DNA from: Lysinibacillus cavernae
GTDB taxonomy: Bacteria; Bacillota; Bacilli; Bacillales_A; Planococcaceae
Length of the DNA stretch: 64,000 nucleotides
Assembly: GCF_009724685.1 (NCBI RefSeq)
Contig: NZ_WMEF01000005.1
Coordinates: forward strand, 124,001 to 188,000
Reading direction: 5' to 3'
Shown here: piece after piece, positions 7,219-20,117 of the stretch
How the letters are laid out: each line of letters opens with the position of its first letter
Numbering within the stretch: the first letter of the stretch is position 1
Notes under the pieces: generated by a model
Told to the model about the DNA's origin: nothing
What the model saw: only the letters and a program-made list of their open reading frames with translations
Database searches by the model: none
Translations under genes and position numbers: made by a program

Positions 7219-8478
7219 CTATGCCAAATGACCACCAACTAAGCGATCTCGATTAATAGCTGTACCAGCTTTTGTGAAAGAAACTGCTCTTAATATTGAG
7301 GTCGCTCCAAACCTGTTGCGTATTGCATCCATTGTAGGGCCGATTATTTGACGCTGTGGCTTGCGGTCATCAAATAAATCTAATTGGATACTATGCTCTC
7401 TTTCCAGGTTGGCTATTCTAACTGATAACTGACGTGCAGGCTCTCCTGCAAAGTGTTCATCCAGTAATTCAATACAAGTTTTATACATCACAAGCGTTTC
7501 ACTTGTTGGCACTGCAATTGTTTTAGACCGATGAAACCCTTTAGTCATAGCATTATGACTGTATGAAAGACCTAGGCTGATTGTACGGCCAACAAACCCT
7601 GCATCACGTGCGCGTTTCATTACGTCTTCACACATTTCTAGAAGCACTACAGAGATCTCTTTTCGTGTGTGATAATCCCTCATCAGCATTTGACCCTTAC
7701 CAAAACTTAAAGCTCCGTTTGTTATTAACGGCTCCCCTAATTTGGATAAATCTATTCCCCATGCATGGTAATAGAGTTGATTGCCGATTATGCCAAAGCG
7801 CTTTTCTAATTCTGCTAAATCTGCATTAGCCAAACCACCAACTGTTTGTATTCCCATAGCATTTAGATTTGCTTCCATTCGTTTTCCTATGCCCCACATT
7901 TCGGATAGGGGGCGTACAGGCCATAATTTCTCTGGAATATCCTCATAAGTCCACTTAGCAAAACCAGTTTTCTTTGCATCAAGGTCTAAAGCTAATTTGG
8001 CTATTAGCATATTTGGCCCCATACCTACCGCACTAGGTATAGTAAATTGGTCAAAAATAGCCTTTTGTATTTCCTTAGCCGTTTCTTCAGGTGAACCCCA
8101 AAGCTTTTCAGTACCAGTTAAATCAACAAAACTTTCGTCTACACTATATACATGTATCGCATCAACCGGAACGTAATTAGAGATCAATTTTGTAATCGTC
8201 ATCGACATTTGAATAAAGAAACTCATTTTAGGCTCAAACAATTTAATGTCTGGATGCTTTGGTATCTCATAGCGCCTACTTCCAGTTTTGATTTTAAATT
8301 TCTCTTTCATCAATGGGGATGCTGCAAGTACTACGCTACCTGGTTGGTCAAAATTCGCTACTACTGCAACTGGCGTTTTTAAAACATCTAGCCCATGTAA
8401 CATCGCGACAATACTGGCATAAAAGCATTTCATATCGATACACATAATAGGTCTATTGGGCATACTCTCATAATTCAT
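7219..8478 (-). CDS. uvrX: Y-family DNA polymerase, UvrX/YqjW type
   Basis: The 419-residue protein has Y-family polymerase motifs: IMCIDMKCFYASIVAM with metal-binding Asp15, SVDESFVDLT with catalytic Asp114 and Glu115, and the helix-hairpin-helix region WGIGKRMEANLNAMGIQTVGGLANAD. The little-finger region follows. Length matches UvrX/YqjW (about 415 residues). These polymerases carry out translesion synthesis after DNA damage. Its start overlaps the stop of the gene at 8475 by four bases, and yolD follows 13 bases downstream. Two LexA boxes upstream at 8789-8824 place the operon under SOS control. Confidence 0.9.
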   Translation of the reverse strand: MNYESMPNRPIMCIDMKCFYASIVAMLHGLDVLKTPVAVVANFDQPGSVVLAASPLMKEKFKIKTGSRRYEIPKHPDIKLFEPKMSFFIQMSMTITKLISNYVPVDAIHVYSVDESFVDLTGTEKLWGSPEETAKEIQKAIFDQFTIPSAVGMGPNMLIAKLALDLDAKKTGFAKWTYEDIPEKLWPVRPLSEMWGIGKRMEANLNAMGIQTVGGLANADLAELEKRFGIIGNQLYYHAWGIDLSKLGEPLITNGALSFGKGQMLMRDYHTRKEISVVLLEMCEDVMKRARDAGFVGRTISLGLSYSHNAMTKGFHRSKTIAVPTSETLVMYKTCIELLDEHFAGEPARQLSVRIANLEREHSIQLDLFDDRKPQRQIIGPTMDAIRNRFGATSILRAVSFTKAGTAINRDRLVGGHLA

Positions 8479-8696
8479 ACAACTTCACGCCCCTTACTAA
8501 CAAAAGGAATAACAGCTAGAACATTCCTGATCAAAAAAGTACGTTTTGCATGTCTTGTAAAACAAAATGCTTGAAATGAATCACCAACAATTTTAATGAT
8601 TTTTACACGCCTTTTTGTTATGGAGCCATCCTTTGCTATATACATCATGCTCATTAATTGTTTACGCTGCATAGCTTTAATCAGTTGTTCTCTCAT
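8475..8696 (-). CDS. Small WYL-like-domain protein, first gene of the uvrX operon
   Basis: This 73-residue protein reads MREQLIKAMQRKQLMSMMYI, then SITKRRVKIIKIVGDSFQAFC and RHAKRTFLIRNVLAVIP. The pattern of a short beta-barrel with SFQAFCFTRHAKRTF resembles the WYL fold often found beside uvrX genes. WYL domains bind nucleic acid or nucleotides; here a regulatory role is an inference. A GGAGGAAG ribosome binding site precedes the ATG. It overlaps uvrX by four bases. A decayed copy lies at 13748-13975. Confidence 0.65.
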   Translation of the reverse strand: MREQLIKAMQRKQLMSMMYIAKDGSITKRRVKIIKIVGDSFQAFCFTRHAKRTFLIRNVLAVIPFVSKGREVV

Positions 8697-8788
8697 CGTA
8701 GCTTCCTCCCATTACCTCTCGTAATTTTTTGAAATAACTATTATTTATTATAGACACAATAATTTTCCCTTTTACCTATCCTATGTAA

Positions 8789-8836
8789 GAACGTTTGTTT
8801 GTATACATATTAGAACAAATGTTCTTTATTTGGCAA
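8789..8836 (-). promoter_or_regulatory. SOS promoter of the uvrX operon with two LexA boxes
   Basis: GAACAAATGTTC (8813-8824) is a perfect LexA core. GAACGTTTGTTT (8789-8800) is a second box with one mismatch. On the minus strand TTGCCA (8831-8836) and TAATAT (8807-8812) are 18 bases apart with the perfect box in the spacer. Confidence 0.75.
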
Positions 8837-8911
8837 TGTTCAATTTTTGGAAAAAGACCAAGTACTCAAATTGTAGACTTATTCCTGTCAAGTAGACTGT
8901 TGTAAAAAAGA

Positions 8912-8974
8912 CTACGCAGCCATCCAGTATTGATATTCTATCGGTGCCAATGAGTCATTTTTAGAAGCTTTGTA
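8912..8974 (-). mobile_element. Possible IS3-type transposase tail remnant
   Basis: A 20-codon fragment ends KNDSLAPIEYQYWMAA then TAG. The (L/M)(S/A)P(I/V)EYR...A pattern just before the stop is typical of IS3-family OrfB C-termini. No start, terminal repeats or other transposase parts are seen. A further open stretch at 9003-9122 (FNAAANGTQINKGKKYYFTT...) is not recognised and has no start. Confidence 0.3.
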
Positions 8975-9171
8975 AACATACGATTTTTTCACGACATACA
9001 TTTAATGCAGCAGCAAACGGTACCCAAATAAATAAAGGTAAAAAATACTACTTTACAACTAATAAAGAGCAGCTAATTTGTATCAAATATGGCAAGAAAA
9101 TCAGAAAGAATATGTACAGTTAGCTTAGTAGGAGATAATCTTTTTAAAGGGATTGCTTTATAATAAATACC

Positions 9172-9206
9172 AAAAAGAGAAATTGCACTGTGCAATTTCT
9201 CTTTTT
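9172..9206. terminator. Strong bidirectional terminator after the subtilase gene
   Basis: AAAAAGAGAAATTGCA (9172-9187) pairs perfectly with 9191-9206 across a three-base loop, giving A-run and T-run flanks on both strands. Confidence 0.85.
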
Positions 9207-9219
9207 ACTTGAACTGAAA

Positions 9220-13365
<4,146 letters not shown>

Positions 13366-13563
13366 ATCTCATTTCCTCCTCTGCCTTTAATTGTCGCACT
13401 TTTCAGTTTAGTGCGATGTTTCCAATTTATCACAATAAAACTAATTCGAGTATCGTAATATTTAAATATTCTGAAATATTGATAATTAGTATCAATTTAT
13501 GAAATATAGATTAAATCTATCTTCCTAGTAATTTAATAAAAAAATAGAACTTTCAAATGAGAA

Positions 13564-13734
13564 GTGACTGGCAATAATACATTACTTTTTTCAATTAATC
13601 CTATCGAGGCAGCAGTTGTAGGTACAGTCGGTGGTGTAGTTGCTTATAGAAAATTAGGGGGCAGTAAGAGATTTGATAGGAGGGGAATCGGTTTAGTATG
13701 TAATCTGTCATATGACCACAGACTCTCGCTGTAA
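13564..13734 (+). pseudogene. Remnant resembling the C-terminal domain of a lipoamide acyltransferase (E2)
   Basis: A frame open for 56 codons reads NNTLLFSINPIEAAVVGTVG and ends LVCNLSYDHRLSL before TAA. The INPxEAA(V/I)xG segment and LSYDHRL about 40 residues later are spaced as in E2 acyltransferases of 2-oxo acid dehydrogenase complexes. The rest of the gene is missing and no ribosome binding site is seen. The call is tentative. Confidence 0.4.
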
Positions 13735-13747
13735 AACGGGCAGAATG

Positions 13748-14025
13748 GAATGGCTAGAACATTGTTAATAAGAAACGTACACTTCTCTTGTCTCGTAAAG
13801 CAAAAGGCATGTGAAAATCACCTTATGTTGATGATTTTCACACGCCTTTTCGTATGGCACCTGATTTCGCTACCTACATCCGATTTGGTGACACTGCATG
13901 GCTTTTATTCACCGTTCTTCATGGTGAATACCCCTTTACTAACTCTACTCATGTCCGTTACATGGTGACAGGGTTTTTCACAATCGAGAAAGAATGTTTG
14001 TTTTTATACGCACGTACGTTCTAAA
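13748..14025 (-). pseudogene. Decayed copy of the WYL-like gene and its SOS promoter
   Basis: Plus-strand bases 13750-13850 align visibly with 8510-8610: GGCTAGAACATT matches AGCTAGAACATT, and TTGTCTCGTAAAGCAAAA matches TTGTCTTGTAAAACAAAA. In the coding frame the copy reads GDFHMPFALRDKRSVRFLL against GDSFQAFCFTRHAKRTFLI, with several in-frame stops. Even the upstream LexA region is echoed: AAGAATGTTTGTTT and TACGTTCT at 13990-14021 match the two boxes of the uvrX promoter in degraded form. The polymerase gene itself is absent. Confidence 0.65.
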
Positions 14026-14140
14026 TCAGCGGTGGTAACTTTAGCTTTTAGAAAGATGCGTTCCATAGTGATTTCTAGGCATATGCGTAAGCCTATAAAC
14101 CGTTGAAACATAATCTATGATGATGAATATCTCACTTTAT

Positions 14141-14821
14141 ATGAGAAAGGATGTAAGTATTAGCTCAAATATCGACTATACCTCCCCATCTGCAGAATTC
14201 ACTTTTGATGTCAATAAAAGTACGCTTTTTAAAAAAGATTCACGAAATTACATTAACATTCTCGGTGTGGAACAATTAAATACATTAGAAAATGTATCTT
14301 TACTCGATATTTTTCTGAGCAAAGAAAATGTCGTCGAGCCACACTACCATCAAAATGCCGCTGAGCTTGTCTATTGTATTGCCGGGGCAGTAACAGTTTC
14401 TATCTTGAATCCCTTTACAAAGAAAATACAAAACTATCCCATTAAGCCTGGGCAGGTTGCCAATGTACCGCAGGGCTGGTGGCATTATGAAATAGCAACA
14501 GAAGATAATACGCATTTACTTGCGATTTTTGATGCACCAACGCCAGAGGTCATTTTGGGTTCCGATATATTGAAATTTACACCAGCTAATATTATGGCGC
14601 ATACGTATTGTTTAGATGAAGAACAATGGAAGAAAACGATTGCACCGATTGTTCCATCCACTTATATCGGACCACCAAAGGGCTGTCGTCGTGTCCAGTC
14701 ATCAACCGATCAAGCTCCGTCAAAACAAACAATGCCACCGCACTACATGAAGCCATGTCCATACCCTTATCCATATCGCTATCCTAATTCTCACATGTAT
14801 CCTTATGGCACATATTATTAA
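14141..14821 (+). CDS. Cupin-domain protein with Pro-Tyr tail
   Basis: This protein of about 226 residues has a cupin core. Motif 1 includes VEPHYHQNAAELVYCIAGA, with two metal-ligand His and one Glu, and motif 2 includes GQVANVPQGWWHYE. The C-terminus is rich in Pro and Tyr (PCPYPYPYRYP), as in some spore coat proteins. I recall close relatives in Bacillus with the same DSRNYINILGV start. The enzymatic role is unknown. Start choice is uncertain: ATG 14141 is used, but in-frame ATGs exist from 14117 and none has a good ribosome binding site. Confidence 0.75.
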   Translation: MRKDVSISSNIDYTSPSAEFTFDVNKSTLFKKDSRNYINILGVEQLNTLENVSLLDIFLSKENVVEPHYHQNAAELVYCIAGAVTVSILNPFTKKIQNYPIKPGQVANVPQGWWHYEIATEDNTHLLAIFDAPTPEVILGSDILKFTPANIMAHTYCLDEEQWKKTIAPIVPSTYIGPPKGCRRVQSSTDQAPSKQTMPPHYMKPCPYPYPYRYPNSHMYPYGTYY

Positions 14822-14917
14822 AGGCTCTTTTATTAAACTTTTATTGTAAAAGATGAATAGAATGTTATTTCCTGTCCATCCTAATCTTAGATAAACTAAG
14901 AGTTAGGAAGTGTCTCG

Positions 14918-15400
14918 ATGACAATGTTAAATGATAATCTATCATCATTACGATTTAAGGAGGTTTTTAAGCTTTGGTCACAGCTTGGTGTCAATCAAGG
15001 CTATATTGCTTCAAGCCATGCATTTTTCAAGCATACACGCGATAAAAAATTAAAGATTATGATTTTGGAATTTATTCAATGTTTAAAAGAGGAAAATAGA
15101 CAGCTGACATTGTTATTACAGGAAAATGGCGTGCTCGCACCAACCACATCGATCGAGTACAGTAAAATAAAAATAACGGATATTCGTGGAAAATCGTCCA
15201 TTAATGATAGTGAAATTAGTGCTATTTTATCTATGAATATTGCCTCCTCTTTGATTGCCATAAGCCAAGCGTTGGAAATGGCAGTGAAGAAGACACATCT
15301 AACAAAATATGGTGAACTTCATATGCGTTATGCCATACTAGGTGCCAAGTTGATTGACCTTAGTCAAAATAAAGGCTGGCTACTCGCGCCTGCACGCTAA
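14918..15400 (+). CDS. DUF3231-like protein
   Basis: This 160-residue helical protein reads LRFKEVFKLWSQLGVNQGYI and contains SSHAFFKHTRDKKLKIMILEF, NDSEISAILSMNIASSLIAIS and a C-terminal NKGWLLAP. The pattern fits one DUF3231 repeat, a ferritin-like/CotF-like four-helix fold common in spore formers. No iron-binding set can be assigned with confidence. An AGGAAGTG site precedes the ATG at 14918. The gene shares a terminator with the ATPase gene that faces it. Confidence 0.65.
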   Translation: MTMLNDNLSSLRFKEVFKLWSQLGVNQGYIASSHAFFKHTRDKKLKIMILEFIQCLKEENRQLTLLLQENGVLAPTTSIEYSKIKITDIRGKSSINDSEISAILSMNIASSLIAISQALEMAVKKTHLTKYGELHMRYAILGAKLIDLSQNKGWLLAPAR

Positions 15401-15440
15401 AAAGAAGCATCCGTTTTACCAAATAACGGAAGCTTCTTTT
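15400..15440. terminator. Bidirectional terminator
   Basis: AAAGAAGCATCCGTT (15401-15415) pairs with AACGGAAGCTTCTTT (15425-15439) with one bulge, T-run on the plus side and A-run on the other, between two convergent genes. Confidence 0.8.
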
Positions 15441-15450
15441 TTTTGATCTA

Positions 15451-18057
15451 CTATCGACTTCTCACGAACAATAGCTTATACCATTGATTTACTAAGAACG
15501 GTAACACCGATAAGCTATAAATAAGCCCTAGTTGTGCTGTCGTTAACGGCGCAACCTCAAAGACCGTTGTGAGCATTGGCATAAACAAGACAGCGTGTAA
15601 GCTTAGCACGCCGATTAAAAAGGCAAGCCAAGTATATTTATTTGAAAATACCCCAATAGTAAAAATCGATTCTTTGGATCTAGAGTTAAAGCCATGCACT
15701 AATCGCGATAAACATAGTGTTGTAAAGGCCATTGTGCTTGCGGTTAACGTATCACCTGTCGATAAACCGATTTGAAACGCAATAATGGTGGAGATTGCAA
15801 TTAATATCCCTTCAAGCACTACTTGTGTAGTAAATGCTTTATTTAATAAAGGTGTATGGATATTTCTAGGCTTGTCCTTCATTGTTTTCTTATTATTTGG
15901 CTCTAAACCGATAGCGATAGCTGGAAGACTATCTGTTAACAAGTTGATGAATAATAGATGTACTGGTGCAAAAGGAACAGGTAAGCCTAAAACTGTTGCA
16001 TATAACACAACAAAAATAGCTCCCGCATTCCCTGATAATAAGAACAAAATGGCATTTTTAATATTCGTATAAATGCTACGACCATTGGCAATCGCCTTCA
16101 CAATGGTCGAAAAATTATCGTCCGTTAAAATCATAGACGAGGCATCTTTTGCGACCTCTGTGCCCGTCACCCCCATCGCCACACCAATATCTGCTTGCTT
16201 CAAAGCAGGACCATCATTGACACCATCCCCTGTCATTGCAACAACATGCCCTTTATCCTGCCATGCTTTGACGATACGAATTTTTTGTGCTGGTGTAACA
16301 CGAGCATACACAGAATAATCATGTACTTTTTCTTGTAGTTCTTGATCTGTTAATCCTTCAAGAGCATGTCCTTCAATGGCTTCTGCTGGATCTTGTAAAA
16401 TACCAATTTGTTGCGCGATAGCCGTTGCTGTAATTTTATGGTCACCTGTAATCATGACGGGCTTAATGCCTGCCTTAATACAGCTTTCCACTGCCTCTTT
16501 TGATTCTTTTCTAGGAGGATCCATCATTGCGACTAAACCGACAAAGATTAAATCTCGTTCAGCTCTTGTATCAACTGCTTGTTGAGGTAATACCTCCTTG
16601 TAAGCAATCGCTAGCACCCTTAAACCGTTTATAGAAAAATCACGATTAACGGCTTCTATTTTTTGACGATGCTGTGCGGTCATCTCAAAAATGCCTGTTG
16701 ATGTTTTTATGCGTGTCACTTTTGGCAAGAGCACATCTAAAGCTCCTTTGGTAATCATGACTGATTGCTTGTCTATCTGATTGACTGTACTCATAAGCTT
16801 TCTCGCCGAATCAAATGGAATTTCAGCTATTCTTGGGTATTGCTCGCGCATTTTTAATTCATCTAAACCGTACTGTTTTCCTAATTTCACGAGGGCAATT
16901 TCTGTAGGGTCACCGATTTCTTTATGATCACGCTCTACAGCGTCACTACATAAAAGTGCCTTCACCATCAGCTCTTTTTCCACAGAATTCGTTGGATTGA
17001 GCCAATCATGTGGAATCTTTTTCTGATCTACAAAGACTTCCTGAACCATCATTTTATTTTCTGTTAAGGTACCTGTTTTATCGGAACAAATGACCGATAT
17101 ACTTCCTAAGCTTTCAACGGCATAAAGCTTGCGAATAATCGCATTTTCCTTCGCCATCTTCTGGGTGCCAAACGCTAATACGATCGTAACAATGGAACTC
17201 AATGCCTCAGGGATAGCCGCAACAGCAAGCGATACCGCAAACATAAAGGATTCAACTAAGGCACGTCCTCGAATAAGGTCAATCGTAAAAATCGCTAAGC
17301 AAATTAATGTAATACCTAATGCTAATTTTTCACCAAATTGATCAAGACTAATTTGTAAGGGCGTTTTCTTCTCCTTCGCCGTATCTAGTAAATTAGCAAT
17401 TTTTCCGATTTCCGTCTGCATCCCGATCGCAGTAACCATAACAATGCCACGTCCATTGGTTACAAAGCTTCCCGAATACACCATATTTTTCTTATCTGCA
17501 ATCGTGACATTGTTTTTTCGAATAGGATCTGTGCTTTTTGCCACAGCAATGGATTCACCTGTCAGAGAGCTTTCATTGATGTGCAAATTATGACTTTCCA
17601 GTAGCCTACCATCTGCATTGATGTAATCGCCAGCATCCAGCAATAGAAGATCGCCCACCACGATTTCTTCTGAAGGAATCTCCATTAGCTGATTATTACG
17701 CATTACTTTGGCAATTGGGGAGGTCAACGCTTTCAGATTGTCTAGTGACTGCTCTGCCTTGACATGCTGTACCGTGCCTAAAATAGCATTTAAAATAACA
17801 ACAATCATGATGACAATGGTACTTTCTACTTCTCCTAATAGAAAGGAAACGAAGGCAGCAACGAGTAAAATAATCACCAATAAATCTTTAAATTGACCCA
17901 TGAAAACAGCCCACGTACTTGTTTTTTTCCCTTCCTCTAATACATTAAAGCCATAGACCTGTTGCCTTTTTTGGACGTCATCATCAGTCAAGCCCTGTGT
18001 GGTGACGTTCAATATCTTCATGACTTCAGCAGATGATTGTTGATGATATTCAGTCAT
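15451..18057 (-). CDS. Calcium-type cation-transporting P-type ATPase
   Basis: The 868-residue protein is a P2-type ATPase. Visible landmarks are ESSLTGES (actuator domain), AVAAIPEALSSIVTIVLAFG (helix M4 with the PEAL calcium-site motif), CSDKTGTLTENKM with the phosphorylated Asp, MITGDHKITA, and TGDGVNDGPALKQADIG (hinge). Ten hydrophobic segments fit the family. It should export Ca2+ from the cytoplasm, like B. subtilis YloB; Mn2+ is an alternative. The ATG follows GGAAGGAGAA. It is transcribed alone and ends at the shared terminator at 15400. Confidence 0.9.
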   Translation of the reverse strand: MTEYHQQSSAEVMKILNVTTQGLTDDDVQKRQQVYGFNVLEEGKKTSTWAVFMGQFKDLLVIILLVAAFVSFLLGEVESTIVIMIVVILNAILGTVQHVKAEQSLDNLKALTSPIAKVMRNNQLMEIPSEEIVVGDLLLLDAGDYINADGRLLESHNLHINESSLTGESIAVAKSTDPIRKNNVTIADKKNMVYSGSFVTNGRGIVMVTAIGMQTEIGKIANLLDTAKEKKTPLQISLDQFGEKLALGITLICLAIFTIDLIRGRALVESFMFAVSLAVAAIPEALSSIVTIVLAFGTQKMAKENAIIRKLYAVESLGSISVICSDKTGTLTENKMMVQEVFVDQKKIPHDWLNPTNSVEKELMVKALLCSDAVERDHKEIGDPTEIALVKLGKQYGLDELKMREQYPRIAEIPFDSARKLMSTVNQIDKQSVMITKGALDVLLPKVTRIKTSTGIFEMTAQHRQKIEAVNRDFSINGLRVLAIAYKEVLPQQAVDTRAERDLIFVGLVAMMDPPRKESKEAVESCIKAGIKPVMITGDHKITATAIAQQIGILQDPAEAIEGHALEGLTDQELQEKVHDYSVYARVTPAQKIRIVKAWQDKGHVVAMTGDGVNDGPALKQADIGVAMGVTGTEVAKDASSMILTDDNFSTIVKAIANGRSIYTNIKNAILFLLSGNAGAIFVVLYATVLGLPVPFAPVHLLFINLLTDSLPAIAIGLEPNNKKTMKDKPRNIHTPLLNKAFTTQVVLEGILIAISTIIAFQIGLSTGDTLTASTMAFTTLCLSRLVHGFNSRSKESIFTIGVFSNKYTWLAFLIGVLSLHAVLFMPMLTTVFEVAPLTTAQLGLIYSLSVLPFLVNQWYKLLFVRSR

Positions 18058-18307
18058 TGGGTTCTCCTTCCATTTACAAGATTTGAAGGACTCCTACTAT
18101 TTTTTAAAAAATAATATTCGCTCTTAAAATCTCAAACTCTTTAAGTCTGTGAAATTCATTAACTACAACAATCTATTCCATAGGTAATTAGAGTATGCTA
18201 AGAAAATCATAGAGAATTGAATTTTGAAGGGATACGGAAATAGATTCAATAAACCAAAATCAATTACGCTTCGCTTTCGGTACAAAAAAATCTGCTGAAA
18301 CAAGATA

Positions 18308-18342
18308 AAAAGGTATCAGGGATCGCTTCCCCAATACCTTTC
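18308..18342 (-). terminator. Terminator after pbuE-like gene
   Basis: AAAGGTAT and ATACCTTT flank an inner GGGA / TCCC pairing at 18309-18341; on the minus strand a T-run follows, right after the MFS gene stop. The remaining stretch 18058-18307 shows no gene. Confidence 0.6.
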
Positions 18343-18357
18343 AAGGCTGTTGTTATA

Positions 18358-19548
18358 TTATGAGTTGTGTTGTGCTGATTGATAATCTACGTGCTGCTCT
18401 TGTGCAGTGGGTGCTCTTTTAATAGAGAAGATGGCACACCCTAATGCACAGAGAACTAGAATAGCCCCAAAGCTTGCTAAGTGCATAACAGACCCTGTTA
18501 AGGCAAACATTGCGCCCCCAACAGCTGATCCGATAGAAATCCCAAGTTGGAGAGCAGCTGTATTTAAGCTTTGTTGAATATCGGATGATTTAGGGTCCGC
18601 TTGAATTAAATAATTTTGTAATGGCGGTGTTAATGCCCAGCTCAGCGCACCCCATAAAACCGTAAACACTAAAAACAATGGTAGCGCGATAATTGTATAT
18701 GGAATACTGAATAAGACGATGGCAAATGAAGAGACGATTAAAATGATGGCTTTACTCGTTCCTATTTTATCACTCACCCAGCCACCTACAGCATTCCCAC
18801 TGACAGAGGCAATACCAAAAATCAAGTAACAAATACTAATCCATGAGGCACTCAAATCAAATGCTTCTACTAAAAATGGTGTTAAATAGGCATAGAGCAT
18901 ATAATGACCAGCTAACATAAACAATGTTGTTAATTGAGCTGTAAGGATTTTTAAATTAGCCAATGATTTGATTTGCGTCTTCAGTGGCACCACTTCTCCA
19001 ATTGGCATTTTTTCAAGACATAACGCAATTAAAATCATCGAAATCGTTGACAGCATGCTAATGCCTAAAAATACTGCTCGCCAACCAAAAGCTTCCGTAA
19101 TAAAAATACCCATTGGCACACCGATAACAAGCGCAGAGCTTACGCCCATAAAAACAAGTCCTAGCGCTTTTGCACGATGGCGAGGTTCTACAATTTTAGT
19201 TGTAATGGTTAATGATAAAACGATGACTAACGCTGTACTCATTGCTGTGAAAATACGAGCGATCAGCACAATGATGAACGTTGTACTAAAGAAGGTCATT
19301 AAATTACCTAATGTGAAAATAAATAAAGAAATAAGGAATAGGCGCTTCCTTTCCACCTTGGCTGTCAAGGATAGTAGGACAGGCGCAGAAATAGCATAAA
19401 CGAGTGCGAAAATAGTAATTAATTGTCCCGCTGTTGCTAAAGAAACATGTAAATCCTCTGCAATATTTGGCAGTATCCCACCTACGATTAATTCAACTAA
19501 TCCGACTGCAAAGGTAGTCACCGCAAGAATATAAACTCTCCAATTCAT
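18358..19548 (-). CDS. pbuE: MFS purine base/nucleoside efflux pump, PbuE-like
   Basis: This 396-residue, twelve-helix major facilitator protein starts with VGLVELIVGGILPNIAEDL, then AGQLITIFALVYAISAPVLL and LTAKVERKR. It follows B. subtilis PbuE (YdhL) closely over its length as I recall that sequence, including AGHYMLYAYLTPFL and the SSDIQQSLNTAALQLG stretch. PbuE exports purine bases and nucleosides. The assignment is strengthened by a purine riboswitch in the 5' leader at 19604-19702, since B. subtilis pbuE is also riboswitch-controlled. GGGAGATTACA precedes the ATG. Monocistronic. Confidence 0.85.
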   Translation of the reverse strand: MNWRVYILAVTTFAVGLVELIVGGILPNIAEDLHVSLATAGQLITIFALVYAISAPVLLSLTAKVERKRLFLISLFIFTLGNLMTFFSTTFIIVLIARIFTAMSTALVIVLSLTITTKIVEPRHRAKALGLVFMGVSSALVIGVPMGIFITEAFGWRAVFLGISMLSTISMILIALCLEKMPIGEVVPLKTQIKSLANLKILTAQLTTLFMLAGHYMLYAYLTPFLVEAFDLSASWISICYLIFGIASVSGNAVGGWVSDKIGTSKAIILIVSSFAIVLFSIPYTIIALPLFLVFTVLWGALSWALTPPLQNYLIQADPKSSDIQQSLNTAALQLGISIGSAVGGAMFALTGSVMHLASFGAILVLCALGCAIFSIKRAPTAQEQHVDYQSAQHNS

Positions 19549-19603
19549 TGTAATCTCCCTTTCGTTACACGTTCATTTTTGTAGGAGATTTTTTAAATAA
19601 AGA

Positions 19604-19702
19604 TAAAAAAATCCTGACTACAAAAATGAAACAAAGTTTTGTAGTCAGGATTTTATGGTTCCTGGTAGAGACCCTCAATCCATATTATTGAGGTTATACA
19701 GA
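19604..19702 (-). promoter_or_regulatory. Purine riboswitch (C74 type) with overlapping terminator
   Basis: On the minus strand the aptamer reads TATAACCTCAAT, AATATGG, ATTGAGG, GTCTCTACC, AGGAACCATAAA, TCCTGACTAC, matching the purine riboswitch core: P2 arms CCTCAAT/ATTGAGG, P3 arms CAGGA/TCCTG, both kissing loops and junctions. The specificity base in GACTA is C, as in guanine/hypoxanthine aptamers, not T as in adenine ones. A perfect 16-bp terminator stem pairs 19637-19652 with 19610-19625, followed by a T-run. Its first arm uses the 3' strands of P3 and P1, so ligand binding should prevent termination (an ON switch). Confidence 0.9.
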
Positions 19703-19879
19703 TCAAATATTTACTTTAGCTATAGTAGCACATCAAAATTTCATTGACAATAGCTTTTTTCATAGAATCGACTACATAAAAAACTGTTTAATAGAGAGGA
19801 AATTTTGATTTTCTGCTTATATTTCCACGAATTTGACCATACATAATAACATACAATAACTATTTTACGAGGTGATTGT

Positions 19880-20083
19880 TTGCGAATAGTAGGATTAGTA
19901 TGCTATTTTTTAATGCTATTTTATGGCGTAGAATTAGTAGTAGAAGAGCTCACAATCGAAGAACCAGCAATCAGTTCTCCAACAAAAAGTAGTCCATCGC
20001 CCATCAAAGAAACCGTTGAAAATTCAAAGATTTGTGTCTATTATCCCACTTATAAAAGCTGTACGGACTTACCCACAAACTAA
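19880..20083 (+). CDS. Small exported or membrane-tethered protein
   Basis: This 67-residue protein starts at TTG with a GAGGTGA site upstream. It begins MRIVGLVCYFLMLFYGVELV, a single hydrophobic helix that could be a signal anchor, followed by an acidic stretch and a Pro/Ser-rich linker, then VCVYYP-like tail residues with two Cys (KICVYYPTYKSCTDLP). Two Cys 13 residues apart could form a disulfide outside the cell. Family not recognised. Confidence 0.5.
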   Translation: MRIVGLVCYFLMLFYGVELVVEELTIEEPAISSPTKSSPSPIKETVENSKICVYYPTYKSCTDLPTN

Positions 20084-20113
20084 AAAGAGGTCACTCCAAG
20101 GAGCGACCTCTTT
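20084..20113. terminator. Bidirectional terminator
   Basis: AAAGAGGTCACTCC (20084-20097) pairs with GGAGCGACCTCTTT (20100-20113), one mismatch, between convergent genes. Confidence 0.85.
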
Positions 20114-20117
20114 ACTA

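Noticed and set aside
15569-17896. Several plus-strand frames across the P-type ATPase gene
   Set aside because: Antisense shadows; the minus frame has all P-type ATPase motifs without interruption.
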